DNA from: Bacillota bacterium
GTDB taxonomy: Bacteria > Bacillota > Sulfobacillia > Symbiobacteriales > Symbiobacteriaceae
Reading direction: 5' to 3'
Length of the DNA stretch: 8,148 nucleotides
Assembly: GCA_028287415.1 (NCBI GenBank)
Contig: JAQBPS010000442.1
Span: 1-8,148 of the forward strand
Both the position numbers and the translations under genes were made by a program. Below the pieces are notes generated by a model. It made no database searches. It was not told the DNA's origin and worked only from the letters and a program-made list of their open reading frames with translations. The stretch's first letter is position 1, and the number at the start of each line of letters is the position of its first letter. Below, piece by piece: positions 1-6,185 of this stretch.

Positions 1-2
1 AC

Positions 3-35
3 GGCCTGAAGTTCACCAAAGGCCAGCGAAATTAG
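3..35 (+). CDS. Possible C-terminal tail of an upstream gene (partial)
   Basis: Reading from base 3 gives ten codons, GLKFTKGQRN, and then a TAG stop at 33-35. Seven of the ten codons end in G or C, which fits coding sequence in this GC-rich genome, and the tail would lie 80 bases ahead of the next plus-strand gene. The stretch is too short to identify a product or to rule out chance; one other plus frame also stays open here as far as base 96. If real, it is the last part of a plus-strand gene that starts outside the window. Confidence 0.25.
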   Translation, partial: GLKFTKGQRN

Positions 36-115
36 GGGTGTGGAGCAGGAAGGCTGATAGTGGGTCGCGAAGGAGCTATCCATCCCGCTTTGCGTGAAGG
101 AGGCCCGGCTTCACT

Positions 116-733
116 GTGGCCACTGCGGTTGCGCGCCGTCATCGACCCCGGCGAGGCCGGGCCTGGTACCTGCTCGCCTGCCTGCTCCTCAGTACGGCCG
201 GGGTGAGCTGTCTCCTGCTGAGCCCGCCTGGCGCCGTGCGCTGGGCGAGCGTTCTCCTGCTGCCCACGGCGGCGTGGTCTCTGCTTCACTGGCAGCAGTG
301 CGTCGTTCAGGCCAGAGCCCGCATGGCAATCGGCAGGCGGCTTTCGCGCTTGCCCGCCGACTTCCTTGTCCTGCATGGCGTGGTGATTCCCTCGCCCTGG
401 GGCGTGATCGAGGTCGACCACCTGATTCTCTCCCGTTTCGGCATCGTCGTTGTCGGCGATGGACCGACGCCGGGCTGGATGCTGGAGCGGGTCGAAGCGG
501 TCCGCTCGCTGCTGTTCGCCCGCGGGCTGGCGCAGCCGGGCCTCCCAATGCGACCGCTCATCCTGCTGCCGCCCGGGGCGGCTCAGCCCCACCGGGCCGA
601 CCGGGACGCCTCCGCCATCCGGGTGGAGCAGCTCTCGCTGGAGCACCTGGCGCCCAGCCGCCTCCCGGTGTTGACGGCCAGTCAGATTCAGCTGATTGCC
701 CGCTCCCTCGCTGGTGAGCGTTTTGCCGCCTAG
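116..733 (+). CDS. Membrane-anchored protein with a degenerate NERD domain
   Basis: 205 residues from a GTG start, preceded by AAGGAGG at 97-103 with a 12-base spacer. A basic N-terminus (about residues 8-15) is followed by two likely membrane segments at about 17-36 and 41-58. The rest is probably cytoplasmic. Residues 72-115 resemble the core of the NERD (nuclease-related) domain: G-x-x-L-x-x-LP, then F-L-V-LH-x-V (83-89), then IEVDH (98-102) and LILSRFGIVVV (103-113). Typical NERD proteins keep an Asp here and follow the next strand with an E-x-K motif. Here Asp101 remains, but the E-x-K site reads GDG (114-116), and the Glu usual near the domain start is absent. I infer that nuclease activity is lost, leaving perhaps a structural or binding role. 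The C-terminal part (140-205) has no motif I recognise. The gene converges on tdk across a hairpin terminator. The domain call rests on pattern memory, not on a search. Confidence 0.72.
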   Translation: MATAVARRHRPRRGRAWYLLACLLLSTAGVSCLLLSPPGAVRWASVLLLPTAAWSLLHWQQCVVQARARMAIGRRLSRLPADFLVLHGVVIPSPWGVIEVDHLILSRFGIVVVGDGPTPGWMLERVEAVRSLLFARGLAQPGLPMRPLILLPPGAAQPHRADRDASAIRVEQLSLEHLAPSRLPVLTASQIQLIARSLAGERFAA

Positions 734-745
734 GAAAAAAGTGAA

Positions 746-774
746 GCGGTTGCCTGTGCGGCAACCGCCTTTTT
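746..774. terminator. Intrinsic terminator between convergent genes
   Basis: A perfect 9-bp stem, GCGGTTGCC (746-754) with GGCAACCGC (760-768), closes a 5-base loop and is followed by TTTTT at 770-774. It starts 12 bases after the stop of the plus-strand NERD gene and ends just before the stop of the minus-strand tdk gene. An A-run at 735-740 would give the minus-strand transcript a U-run five bases beyond the stem. It may therefore serve both directions, better on the plus strand. Confidence 0.88.
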
Positions 775-781
775 ATTGCGT

Positions 782-1366
782 TCAGCCCTCGCCCCGGGAG
801 CGGCGTCCGTCCAGCCAGCACTTCCGGCAGCGGGCCTCATACTTGTCGCCCGCACCGATGGAGACATCCTCCGTCTTGGCCAGCAGCGCAAACGGCTTGG
901 TGGCGGGTTCCCCGCAGACCACGCACACACCGTACACAGAGGTAATGTTGTCAGCAATGGTGAGCAGTTGCGGCATGATGCCGAACGGCTTGCCCTCGGA
1001 CGTCTGCGAAAGGCCTGCCAGGATGATGTAGTGCCCCCGGTTGGCCAGGTCCTGCACCGCATCCACGAGCGACTGGTCGTAAAACTGCGCTTCATCGATC
1101 GCGATCACGGATGGTTTATGCATCTCTGCATACCACAGGATCTCCATCGGATTGTCCGTATGAATCGCCTCAAACCGGACCCCGTCGTGGGACATGATCA
1201 CCTCGTCCTCCGAATAACGACGGGCCATGTTCGGCTGGAACACGGCAGCGGTCCGCTTCGCCAGCACAAAGTTCCGTACCCGGCGGATCAGCTCCGTGGT
1301 CTTGCCGGCATACATACTGCCTGACGTAATCAGGTCGATCCAGCCATAGTTCAAGTTCCGATGCAA
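782..1366 (-). CDS. tdk: Thymidine kinase (type II)
   Basis: Phosphorylates thymidine to dTMP with ATP in the cytoplasmic pyrimidine salvage pathway. The 194 residues match the usual length of the bacterial type II (human TK1-like) family. Visible motifs are the P-loop GSMYAGKT (16-23), DEAQF (91-95) with the probable catalytic base Glu92, the zinc-ribbon pairs Cys148/Cys151 and Cys180/Cys183, and the nucleoside-binding stretch around KYEAR (175-179). The start is TTG at 1366-1364, supported by a GGGGG-containing ribosome binding site 8 bases upstream and by the P-loop lying at the expected distance. The segment AGLSQTSEGKPFG (117-129) has Ser where the common form is GLDQ, a mild deviation. 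The gene lies 103 bases downstream of cwlD on the same strand. I see neither a clear terminator nor a clear promoter in that gap, so co-transcription is possible but unproven. Confidence 0.96.
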   Translation of the reverse strand: MHRNLNYGWIDLITSGSMYAGKTTELIRRVRNFVLAKRTAAVFQPNMARRYSEDEVIMSHDGVRFEAIHTDNPMEILWYAEMHKPSVIAIDEAQFYDQSLVDAVQDLANRGHYIILAGLSQTSEGKPFGIMPQLLTIADNITSVYGVCVVCGEPATKPFALLAKTEDVSIGAGDKYEARCRKCWLDGRRSRGEG

Positions 1367-1469
1367 CGAGTGGACCCCCTCTGGCTTGTTCAGCTAGAAG
1401 AGGTTCGAGGCATCGCCATGCGAATCCTTCGCTCCCACCCCGATTCTGCCGTTGCCGATAACTTCCGAT

Positions 1470-2198
1470 CTACCTGCCGATGCCCCCTTCCGCCCGGCCT
1501 TCCGGCACCTGTGAGCGGAAGAAGTCCGCCAGGCCCAGCGCCATCGCCGTTGCCAGCGTACGCTGGTAGGCGGGATCCTTCAGTTGCCCTTGCTCATGGG
1601 CGTTCGTCAGGAACCCGACCTCCACCATGGCCGCAGCCACCGGCGATGTCCGCAGCACGAAGTAGTTGGCGGGCAGGGCGACCCGCGTCGTCGGCGTCAG
1701 CTTGCGGAGCCGGTTCTGGATCGCCAGGGCCAGCTCCTGGCCGGCGGGCATGCCGTCCTTCTGGTAGAAAGTCTGGGCACCCCAGCAGTTGCACCCATCT
1801 TTGTTGGCGTGAATGCTCACATACACATGGGCCCCGTGTTGTCCCACCAGGGCGACGCGGCGTCCCAGCTCCTCACGGATCGGGCCGCCCAGATCCACGT
1901 CCTCGTCGCGGGTCATGACCACCGTCGCCCCCTGCTCCTCCAGCAACCGCTTCAAGGTCAGCCCGATCTCCAGCACCAGGTGCTTCTCCAGGGTGCCCCG
2001 CACCACCGCCCCGGGATCATCGCCACCGTGGCCCGGGTCCAGCACGAGCACCCGGCCCCGGAGCCACCGCCCGGCATCCTTCAACTGTGCGTCAACCATG
2101 ACCGTCCGAGCGCCGGTCCAGGCCGTCCGCACCACCGCCGCCATCAACAGCAACGCCAGGCCGGCAATTGCGGCCTGGCGCCAGGCATAACGCCGCAC
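1470..2198 (-). CDS. cwlD: N-acetylmuramoyl-L-alanine amidase CwlD (spore cortex)
   Basis: Zinc amidase of the Amidase_3 family. CwlD removes the peptide side chain from muramic acid in spore peptidoglycan, the step before PdaA makes muramic-delta-lactam, the cortex mark recognised by germination lytic enzymes. I chose GTG at 2198-2196: a GAGGGGGAG ribosome binding site lies about 6 bases upstream, and the resulting 242 residues match CwlD of B. subtilis (about 237). The frame is open further upstream, but that part overlaps the preceding gene and looks like a shadow. A single N-terminal membrane anchor spans about residues 9-23. Probable zinc ligands are His57 in DPGHGG (54-59), Glu71 in LEKH (70-73) and His130 in SIHAN (128-132), with catalytic Glu193 in VEVGFLTN (192-199). 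A Cys-x-Cys pair (136/138) lies just after the third ligand. The place downstream of rplM-rpsI matches B. subtilis. Spore-stage promoters are expected, but I could not find one. Confidence 0.94.
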   Translation of the reverse strand: MRRYAWRQAAIAGLALLLMAAVVRTAWTGARTVMVDAQLKDAGRWLRGRVLVLDPGHGGDDPGAVVRGTLEKHLVLEIGLTLKRLLEEQGATVVMTRDEDVDLGGPIREELGRRVALVGQHGAHVYVSIHANKDGCNCWGAQTFYQKDGMPAGQELALAIQNRLRKLTPTTRVALPANYFVLRTSPVAAAMVEVGFLTNAHEQGQLKDPAYQRTLATAMALGLADFFRSQVPEGRAEGGIGR

Positions 2199-2245
2199 CA
2201 GCCTCTCCCCCTCGCGGGAAAAGCCTATGCGGTTTGTCCATGGGA

Positions 2246-2587
2246 CTAGAACGGCTTCCAGCCCAGGCCGAAGATCGCCCGGGTGATCAGGTCCAGCACA
2301 AACACAGCCGATGCGGCCCACCCCAGGCGGACCGCCACGCTGATGAACCGAACCTGTGCCGCTGCCTGCGGGCTTTCGCTCCGCCCCAGGCTGAGCATGA
2401 AAGCGAGCAGCGGTGCCAGGAAGAAGAGTGCGGCTACCCACTCATCCAGGGTCACGATGAGCGGCAGCACAGGCCGGCCGGCCGCCGCCGCCCAGATTCC
2501 CCCGCCGGCGGCCAGCGCGATCCAGAGTCCGACCCCCGGCACCAGCGTGCGAAGCCTCTGCCCGCGCATAGCTATTGCAGCTTGCAT
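2246..2587 (-). CDS. Small three-helix membrane protein of unknown function
   Basis: I do not recognise this 113-residue protein. It has three hydrophobic segments at about 15-36, 40-68 and 82-106, no signal peptidase site that I can see, and no cysteine or histidine that would suggest a metal or redox role. The middle segment carries an acidic pair, Asp48 and Glu49, at its start; the third holds Asp99. Two ATG codons are adjacent at 2590-2588 and 2587-2585. GGAGGG (2600-2595) lies 4 bases from the first and 7 from the second, so I prefer the second, and the first would only add one Met. The gene follows the rpsI terminator directly and ends 47 bases before cwlD, so it is probably co-transcribed with cwlD. 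In B. subtilis ybaJ and ybaK occupy this position; I see no resemblance to either. A role in the spore envelope is only a guess from its neighbour. Confidence 0.78.
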   Translation of the reverse strand: MQAAIAMRGQRLRTLVPGVGLWIALAAGGGIWAAAAGRPVLPLIVTLDEWVAALFFLAPLLAFMLSLGRSESPQAAAQVRFISVAVRLGWAASAVFVLDLITRAIFGLGWKPF

Positions 2588-2606
2588 CATGATTCCCTCC
2601 GTGTGG

Positions 2607-2636
2607 AAAAGCCCGTGGCGAATATACGCCACGGGC
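2607..2636 (-). terminator. Terminator after rpsI
   Basis: On the minus strand GCCCGTGGCG (2636-2627) pairs perfectly with CGCCACGGGC (2620-2611) around a 6-base loop, followed by TTTT at 2610-2607. The helix extends to 12 bp if two flanking A-T pairs are counted. It begins 13 bases after the rpsI stop and ends the rplM-rpsI unit. The T-run is short, and the ribosome binding site of the next gene begins 6 bases later, so some read-through into the membrane gene and cwlD is plausible. Confidence 0.82.
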
Positions 2637-2649
2637 TTGTGTAATGCAA

Positions 2650-3048
2650 TTAACGCTTGGAGAACTGCGGGCGCTTACGGGCCTTCTTCAGGCCGTACTT
2701 GCGGCGCTCCTTCATGCGCGGATCGCGGGTCAGGAAGCCAGCCTGCTTCAGGACCGGGCGGAAGGTTGCGTCCAGCTTCAGGAGGGCCCGGGAGATGCCG
2801 TGACGGACAGCGCCGGACTGACCGGAAACGCCACCGCCGATCACGGTAACGATCACGTCATACTTGCCAGCGACACCAACGACATTCAGAGGGCTGGTGG
2901 CGAGCATCTGCAGGGTCTGCAGACCGAAATAATCCTCAAGAGTGCGGCCATTCACGGTAACAGTGCCGGTGCCGGGAACCAGACGGACCCGGGCAACCGC
3001 GTTCTTGCGGCGGCCGGTGCCCCAATACTGAGCGAGAGCAGTCGTCAT
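2650..3048 (-). CDS. rpsI: 30S ribosomal protein S9
   Basis: Component of the head of the small ribosomal subunit; its C-terminal tail reaches the P-site tRNA. The 132 residues match bacterial S9 (about 130). The family signature [19 protein letters not shown] lies at 71-89, the N-terminal Y-x-GTGRRK-x-AVARV block at 8-21, and the protein ends in the universal Ser-Lys-Arg (130-132). There are two candidate ATG starts. The upstream one (3057) lies only 1 base after AGGAGG (3066-3061), while 3048 has a workable 10-base spacer and gives the standard N-terminus, so I chose 3048. The gene follows rplM with a short gap of 21 bases in the usual rplM-rpsI pair and is closed by a hairpin terminator. 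Confidence 0.97.
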   Translation of the reverse strand: MTTALAQYWGTGRRKNAVARVRLVPGTGTVTVNGRTLEDYFGLQTLQMLATSPLNVVGVAGKYDVIVTVIGGGVSGQSGAVRHGISRALLKLDATFRPVLKQAGFLTRDPRMKERRKYGLKKARKRPQFSKR

Positions 3049-3069
3049 AGGTTGCATGCCTCCTTCCGA

Positions 3070-3501
3070 TTAAATCTCGAGCTTCTCGGGCATCTGCGCC
3101 GCGTGCGGGTGCTCGGGGCCAGCATACACCTTCAGCTTGCGGTACATGTCCGCACCGAGGCGGTTGTGCGGAAGCATGCCCTTGATCGCGAGTTCGAGAG
3201 CCCGGGTCGGGCGCCGCTCCAGCAGGTCCTTGGCAGCGACTTCCTTCATGCCACCGGGATAGCCGGTGTGGCGGCGGTAGATCTTGTCGGTCATCTTATG
3301 GCCGGTCAGGTGGATCTTCTCGGCGTTGACGATGATCACAAAGTCACCGGTGTCCGTGTGCGGCGTAAAAGTGGGCTTATGCTTACCACGAAGAATGGCA
3401 GCGATCTGGGAGGCGAGGCGGCCCAGGGTCTTACCCTCGGCATCAACCACTAACCACTTCCGCGTTACATTCTGCGGATTGGCCATGAATGTCGTGTTCA
3501 C
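3070..3501 (-). CDS. rplM: 50S ribosomal protein L13
   Basis: Early-assembling protein of the large ribosomal subunit that binds 23S rRNA. The 143 residues match bacterial L13 (about 142-145). [18 protein letters not shown] (14-31) and the signature around [10 protein letters not shown] (107-116) are typical. The start is GTG at 3501-3499, with GGAGGG 6 bases upstream; the first residues MNTTFMA resemble the Bacillus N-terminus, which supports it over the internal ATG at residue 6. It is the first gene of the rplM-rpsI pair and has its own consensus promoter and a leader of about 145 nt, so it can be expressed independently of truA upstream. Confidence 0.97.
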   Translation of the reverse strand: MNTTFMANPQNVTRKWLVVDAEGKTLGRLASQIAAILRGKHKPTFTPHTDTGDFVIIVNAEKIHLTGHKMTDKIYRRHTGYPGGMKEVAAKDLLERRPTRALELAIKGMLPHNRLGADMYRKLKVYAGPEHPHAAQMPEKLEI

Positions 3502-3647
3502 TGGATTCCCTCCTACGGTAAATCAAAAGAGAAACGGAGCCTGATCTATAGGAACGGTCACGCTCGGCGTACACGCCTTACCGGGGACATGAGGTCCGAG
3601 ACGCGCCGTGGTGGAACGAAATGACTTGCTTGAGTGCGAGGTCAACC
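3502..3647 (-). promoter_or_regulatory. Structured 5' leader of rplM (candidate L13 leader)
   Basis: This is the untranslated region between the predicted start point (near 3647) and the rplM start codon. Several pairings are visible on the minus strand. CACG (3610-3607) and CTCGG (3600-3596) pair with the continuous stretch CCGAGCGTG (3567-3559), giving 9 bp with a 6-base bulge. Inside it, GGAC (3597-3594) with GTCC (3588-3585) and GGCG (3577-3574) with CGCC (3569-3566) can form small hairpins that share bases with the long helix, so the two states compete. L13 leader RNAs that autoregulate rplM-rpsI are known in Firmicutes. I cannot confirm that this sequence matches that family. Confidence 0.42.
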
Positions 3648-3653
3648 TGTAAT

Positions 3654-3682
3654 AGTGTACATGGAGAAGCAAACGCTGTCAA
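3654..3682 (-). promoter_or_regulatory. Sigma-A promoter for rplM-rpsI
   Basis: The minus strand carries a perfect -35 box TTGACA (3682-3677), a 17-base spacer, and the -10 box TACACT (3659-3654), which matches TATAAT at four of six positions. Transcription should begin near 3648-3647. The promoter sits about 30 bases downstream of the truA stop and separates the ribosomal protein pair from the ECF-truA unit. Confidence 0.85.
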
Positions 3683-3710
3683 GGTACGCGGTTGTAGGCT
3701 CCGCACCCAA

Positions 3711-4505
3711 TTAATCGTCGTCGCCGGCGTCTAATTGCTGCCAGGGTGCGCGCTTCGGTCCGTCGCCGTAGTGCACCGCCTCCAGGCAGAGCCCATGCGC
3801 CGGCAAGGTCCGGCCGGCGAAGGTCCGCTCCCCTGAGTCAAGCGCATGGCGCACGTCTACGACCGTTCGACGACCACTGCCCACCTCCAGCAGTGTGCCG
3901 GCAATAATGCGCACCATGTTGTACAAAAAGCCGTCTGCCGCAACGTCCATATAGATCAACGGCGCCGCACACGCGAGGTCCAGGCGGGTGATCGTCCGGG
4001 TCGACGTCTTTGCCGCGCCGCCCGTGCTGCGAAACGCAGCGAAGTCGTGCTGTCCTGCCAGCAGAGCGGCAGCTGCCCGCATGCGGTCGAGATCCAGCGC
4101 TTTCGCCCAGTGGTAAGCGTATAGTCTGCTCATGGGCGACTGGAACGGTGCGTGCTCGAACGTATAGCGATAACGCTTCGACACGGCCCAGTAACGGGCG
4201 TGGAAGTCATCCGGCACCACTTCCGCCCCCACCGCCCGCATGTCATCAGGCAGGCGCTGGTTCAAGGCATAGGGCCATCGATCCACCGGGATGCGGCTCT
4301 CCGTGCGGAACTGCACGACCTGCCCCCGTGCGTGGACCCCGGCGTCGGTGCGGCCCGAAGCTGCGCCGATCCGGAAGGCCGGGTCGCCCGTCAGCCCGCG
4401 CAGGGCCTGCTCCAGCTTCTCCTGGATCGTCACCCCGTTGGGCTGTCGCTGAAAGCCGGCGTAGGCGGTACCGTCGTACTGAAGCGTCAGCTTGATCGTA
4501 ACCAT
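3711..4505 (-). CDS. truA: tRNA pseudouridine synthase A
   Basis: Converts uridines 38-40 of the anticodon stem-loop of many tRNAs to pseudouridine. At 264 residues it has the usual length. The N-terminal block (L-x-YDGTAYAGFQRQP, 8-22) is followed by the catalytic motif GRTDAGVHA (51-59) with the nucleophile Asp54, then ARY (103-105) and the second-domain motif NMVRIIAGTLLEVG (195-208). Near the C-terminus it has the common APAHGL-like segment (LPAHGLCLE) and then a short acidic tail ending DDD. It starts with ATG, 7 bases after the ecfT stop, so translation is probably coupled; GAGGGG lies 11 bases upstream, just inside the ecfT end. It is the last gene of the ecf unit. I see no hairpin terminator behind it, so transcripts may run on into rplM. 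Confidence 0.97.
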   Translation of the reverse strand: MVTIKLTLQYDGTAYAGFQRQPNGVTIQEKLEQALRGLTGDPAFRIGAASGRTDAGVHARGQVVQFRTESRIPVDRWPYALNQRLPDDMRAVGAEVVPDDFHARYWAVSKRYRYTFEHAPFQSPMSRLYAYHWAKALDLDRMRAAAALLAGQHDFAAFRSTGGAAKTSTRTITRLDLACAAPLIYMDVAADGFLYNMVRIIAGTLLEVGSGRRTVVDVRHALDSGERTFAGRTLPAHGLCLEAVHYGDGPKRAPWQQLDAGDDD

Positions 4506-4512
4506 CGGCCGC

Positions 4513-5322
4513 CTAGCCCCTCCCCGTCACCCTCAAGCCTACAACGGCGACCGTAAACAGCACCAGGATGGCCCAGGCCCTGTAGTCAGCACCCGAGAAT
4601 GCCAGCTGCTTCATCTTCGTTCGCCCGGTGCCGCCCCGATAACCGCGGGCCTCCATGGCCGTGGCCAGCTCATCCGCCCGCCGGAAGGCGGCCACAAAGA
4701 GCGGGACCATCACCGGAATCAGGCCCTTCGCCCGGTTGATCAGGCTCCCGGAACGGAAGTCCGCACCCCGGGCCTCCTGGGCCCGCATGATCCGGTCCGC
4801 CTCCTCGACCAGCGTCGGGATGAACCGCAGGGCAATCGTCATCATCAGAGCCAATTCGTGCGCCGGCACCCCGAGGGGCGCCAGGGGCCGCAGGAGCCGT
4901 TCCAGACCATCCGTCAACAGAATCGGGGACGTGGTCAGGGTCAGGAGCGACGCCGACACCACGAGCAGCACAAGCCGCACGGCGGCGACGGCAGAGAGCA
5001 CCAGCCCCTCCCTGGTAATCGCCCATCGCCCGATCTGGAACAGCGGCTCACCCGGCGTCAGAAAGGCATTAAACAGTACGGTAATCGCCATAAAGATCAT
5101 AATCGGCTTCAAGCCGCGGAGGATGAACTTCACCGGCACCCGGGAGAGGGCCACCGCAATCATCGTGAACAGCGCCACCAGCAGATAGCCGGGAAAGTAG
5201 CGGGGGAGGAAAATGGCCACGCTCAGCAAGAGCACGGCAATAAGCTTCGTGCGCGGGTCAAGCCGGTGAAGATAGGAGTCCCCCGGGAAGTATTGCCCGA
5301 TGGTGACAGCCTGCAGGTTCAC
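4513..5322 (-). CDS. ecfT: ECF transporter transmembrane protein EcfT
   Basis: Membrane coupling subunit of group II energy-coupling factor transporters. It joins the two ATPases to interchangeable substrate-binding S proteins. The start is GTG at 5322-5320, overlapping the ecfA2 stop by 4 bases (GTGA) with GGGAGG 9 bases upstream. This yields 269 residues beginning VNLQAVTIGQYFPG, the standard N-terminus (B. subtilis about 265). The frame continues upstream, but only as a shadow of ecfA2. Hydrophobic segments lie at about 27-43, 45-62, 74-90, 107-131 and 248-265. The two coupling-helix Ala-Arg-Gly motifs are present at 184-186 (AQEARG) and 225-227 (AMEARGYRG); these contact the ATPases. The overlapping stop and start suggest translational coupling with ecfA2. 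Confidence 0.95.
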   Translation of the reverse strand: MNLQAVTIGQYFPGDSYLHRLDPRTKLIAVLLLSVAIFLPRYFPGYLLVALFTMIAVALSRVPVKFILRGLKPIMIFMAITVLFNAFLTPGEPLFQIGRWAITREGLVLSAVAAVRLVLLVVSASLLTLTTSPILLTDGLERLLRPLAPLGVPAHELALMMTIALRFIPTLVEEADRIMRAQEARGADFRSGSLINRAKGLIPVMVPLFVAAFRRADELATAMEARGYRGGTGRTKMKQLAFSGADYRAWAILVLFTVAVVGLRVTGRG

Positions 5323-6185
5323 CCGCGACCACCTCCCGCCTTGGTGCGAAGGGACTTGCGGATGGCCTCTACAGCCTGCTCTATGGTGACAGCCCCCGCC
5401 GGAAGTTCCCACCCCCGGCTGCGCAGCATGTCGATCAGTTGCACCGCCGCCGGCACGCCGAGACCGATCGCCTCAAGCTCTGCCCGTCGACTGAACAGCT
5501 CTGGTGGGGTCCCCAGCATGTGCACCTTGCCCCGGTGCATCACCAGCACCTTGTCCGCCATCAGGGCCACGTCATCCATGCTGTGCGAGACCAGCACCAC
5601 GCTCATCCCCAGGGCCGGGAAGGCCCCCACCAGGGAGAGGATCTCCTCCCGTCCCCGCGGGTCCAGGCCCGCCGTGGGCTCGTCCAGGATCAGCACGCGC
5701 GGTTCCATGGCCAGCACTCCTGCGAGCGCCACCCTGCGTGCCTGCCCGCCTGAGAGGCCGAACGGCGACCGGTCCCGGAAGCTCTCGTCCAGTCCCACCC
5801 GCTCCATCGCCCTGCGAACACGCCGCTCCACCTCATCTGCCGGGAGCTTCATGTTGCGCGGGCCAAAAGCGATATCCTCATGAATGGTCTCGCCGAAGAG
5901 TTGGTACTCCGGGTACTGGAACACCAGGCCCACCTTCTGGCGGACCTGCCGCAGGTTAGCCGCCCGGGCGGACAGGTCAATCCCGTCCACCAGCACCTGG
6001 CCCTGCGTCGGCTTCAGGAGGCCATTCATGTGCTGAATCAACGTCGACTTGCCGGACCCCGTCGGCCCGATAATCCCCCAGAACTCGCCATCAGGAATCT
6101 CCAGATTTACATCATCCAGCGCATGCCACTCGTACGGTGTGCCAGGCTGATAGGTATAGCTTACGTGGCTGAGCGTAATTGGCAT
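5319..6185 (-). CDS. ecfA2: ECF transporter ATPase EcfA2
   Basis: One of the two different ATPases that drive the ECF module; it hydrolyses ATP on the inner face of the membrane. The 288 residues contain Walker A GPTGSGKST (40-48), Q-loop Gln90 in FQYPEYQLF, signature LSGGQARR (144-151), Walker B LILDEP (165-170) with Glu169, and switch His201. The sequence FQYPEYQLFGETIHEDIAFGP (89-109) separates EcfA2 from EcfA1, which has FQNPDNQIV. The C-terminal region (about 225-288) is the ECF-type extension. The ATG start lies 25 bases inside the end of ecfA1 and has GGAGG 4 bases upstream, so the pair is tightly coupled. All catalytic residues are intact. Confidence 0.96.
   Translation of the reverse strand: MPITLSHVSYTYQPGTPYEWHALDDVNLEIPDGEFWGIIGPTGSGKSTLIQHMNGLLKPTQGQVLVDGIDLSARAANLRQVRQKVGLVFQYPEYQLFGETIHEDIAFGPRNMKLPADEVERRVRRAMERVGLDESFRDRSPFGLSGGQARRVALAGVLAMEPRVLILDEPTAGLDPRGREEILSLVGAFPALGMSVVLVSHSMDDVALMADKVLVMHRGKVHMLGTPPELFSRRAELEAIGLGVPAAVQLIDMLRSRGWELPAGAVTIEQAVEAIRKSLRTKAGGGRG

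Noticed and set aside
32..646. Minus-strand open frame of 204 codons opposite the NERD gene
   Set aside because: The plus-strand frame has membrane segments, a NERD-like pattern and a good ribosome binding site, while the minus frame has low-complexity composition and no recognisable motif.
2199..2441. 81-residue N-terminal extension of CwlD
   Set aside because: The extension overlaps the membrane protein gene in another frame, reads as Gly/Pro/Arg-rich sequence, and would make CwlD far longer than its family. The GTG at 2198 has a good ribosome binding site.
2601..2627. Sigma-E-like boxes GTATATT and CACACG ahead of the membrane gene
   Set aside because: The -10 match is poor, GTATATT falls in the loop region of the rpsI terminator, and transcription would start inside the ribosome binding site.
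2644..3453. Plus-strand open frame of 269 codons opposite rpsI and rplM
   Set aside because: Both ribosomal protein genes are certain on the other strand, and the frame crosses their intergenic gap without a start signal or motif.
5323..5412. 30-residue N-terminal extension of EcfT
   Set aside because: It lies wholly within the end of ecfA2 and resembles no EcfT; the GTG at 5322 gives the typical N-terminus.
4492..5883. Long plus-strand open frame of 463 codons across ecfT and ecfA2
   Set aside because: It lies opposite two clear ECF genes, its translation is rich in Arg, Pro, Gln and His with no domain pattern, and no ribosome binding site is evident. It is a GC-rich antisense shadow.
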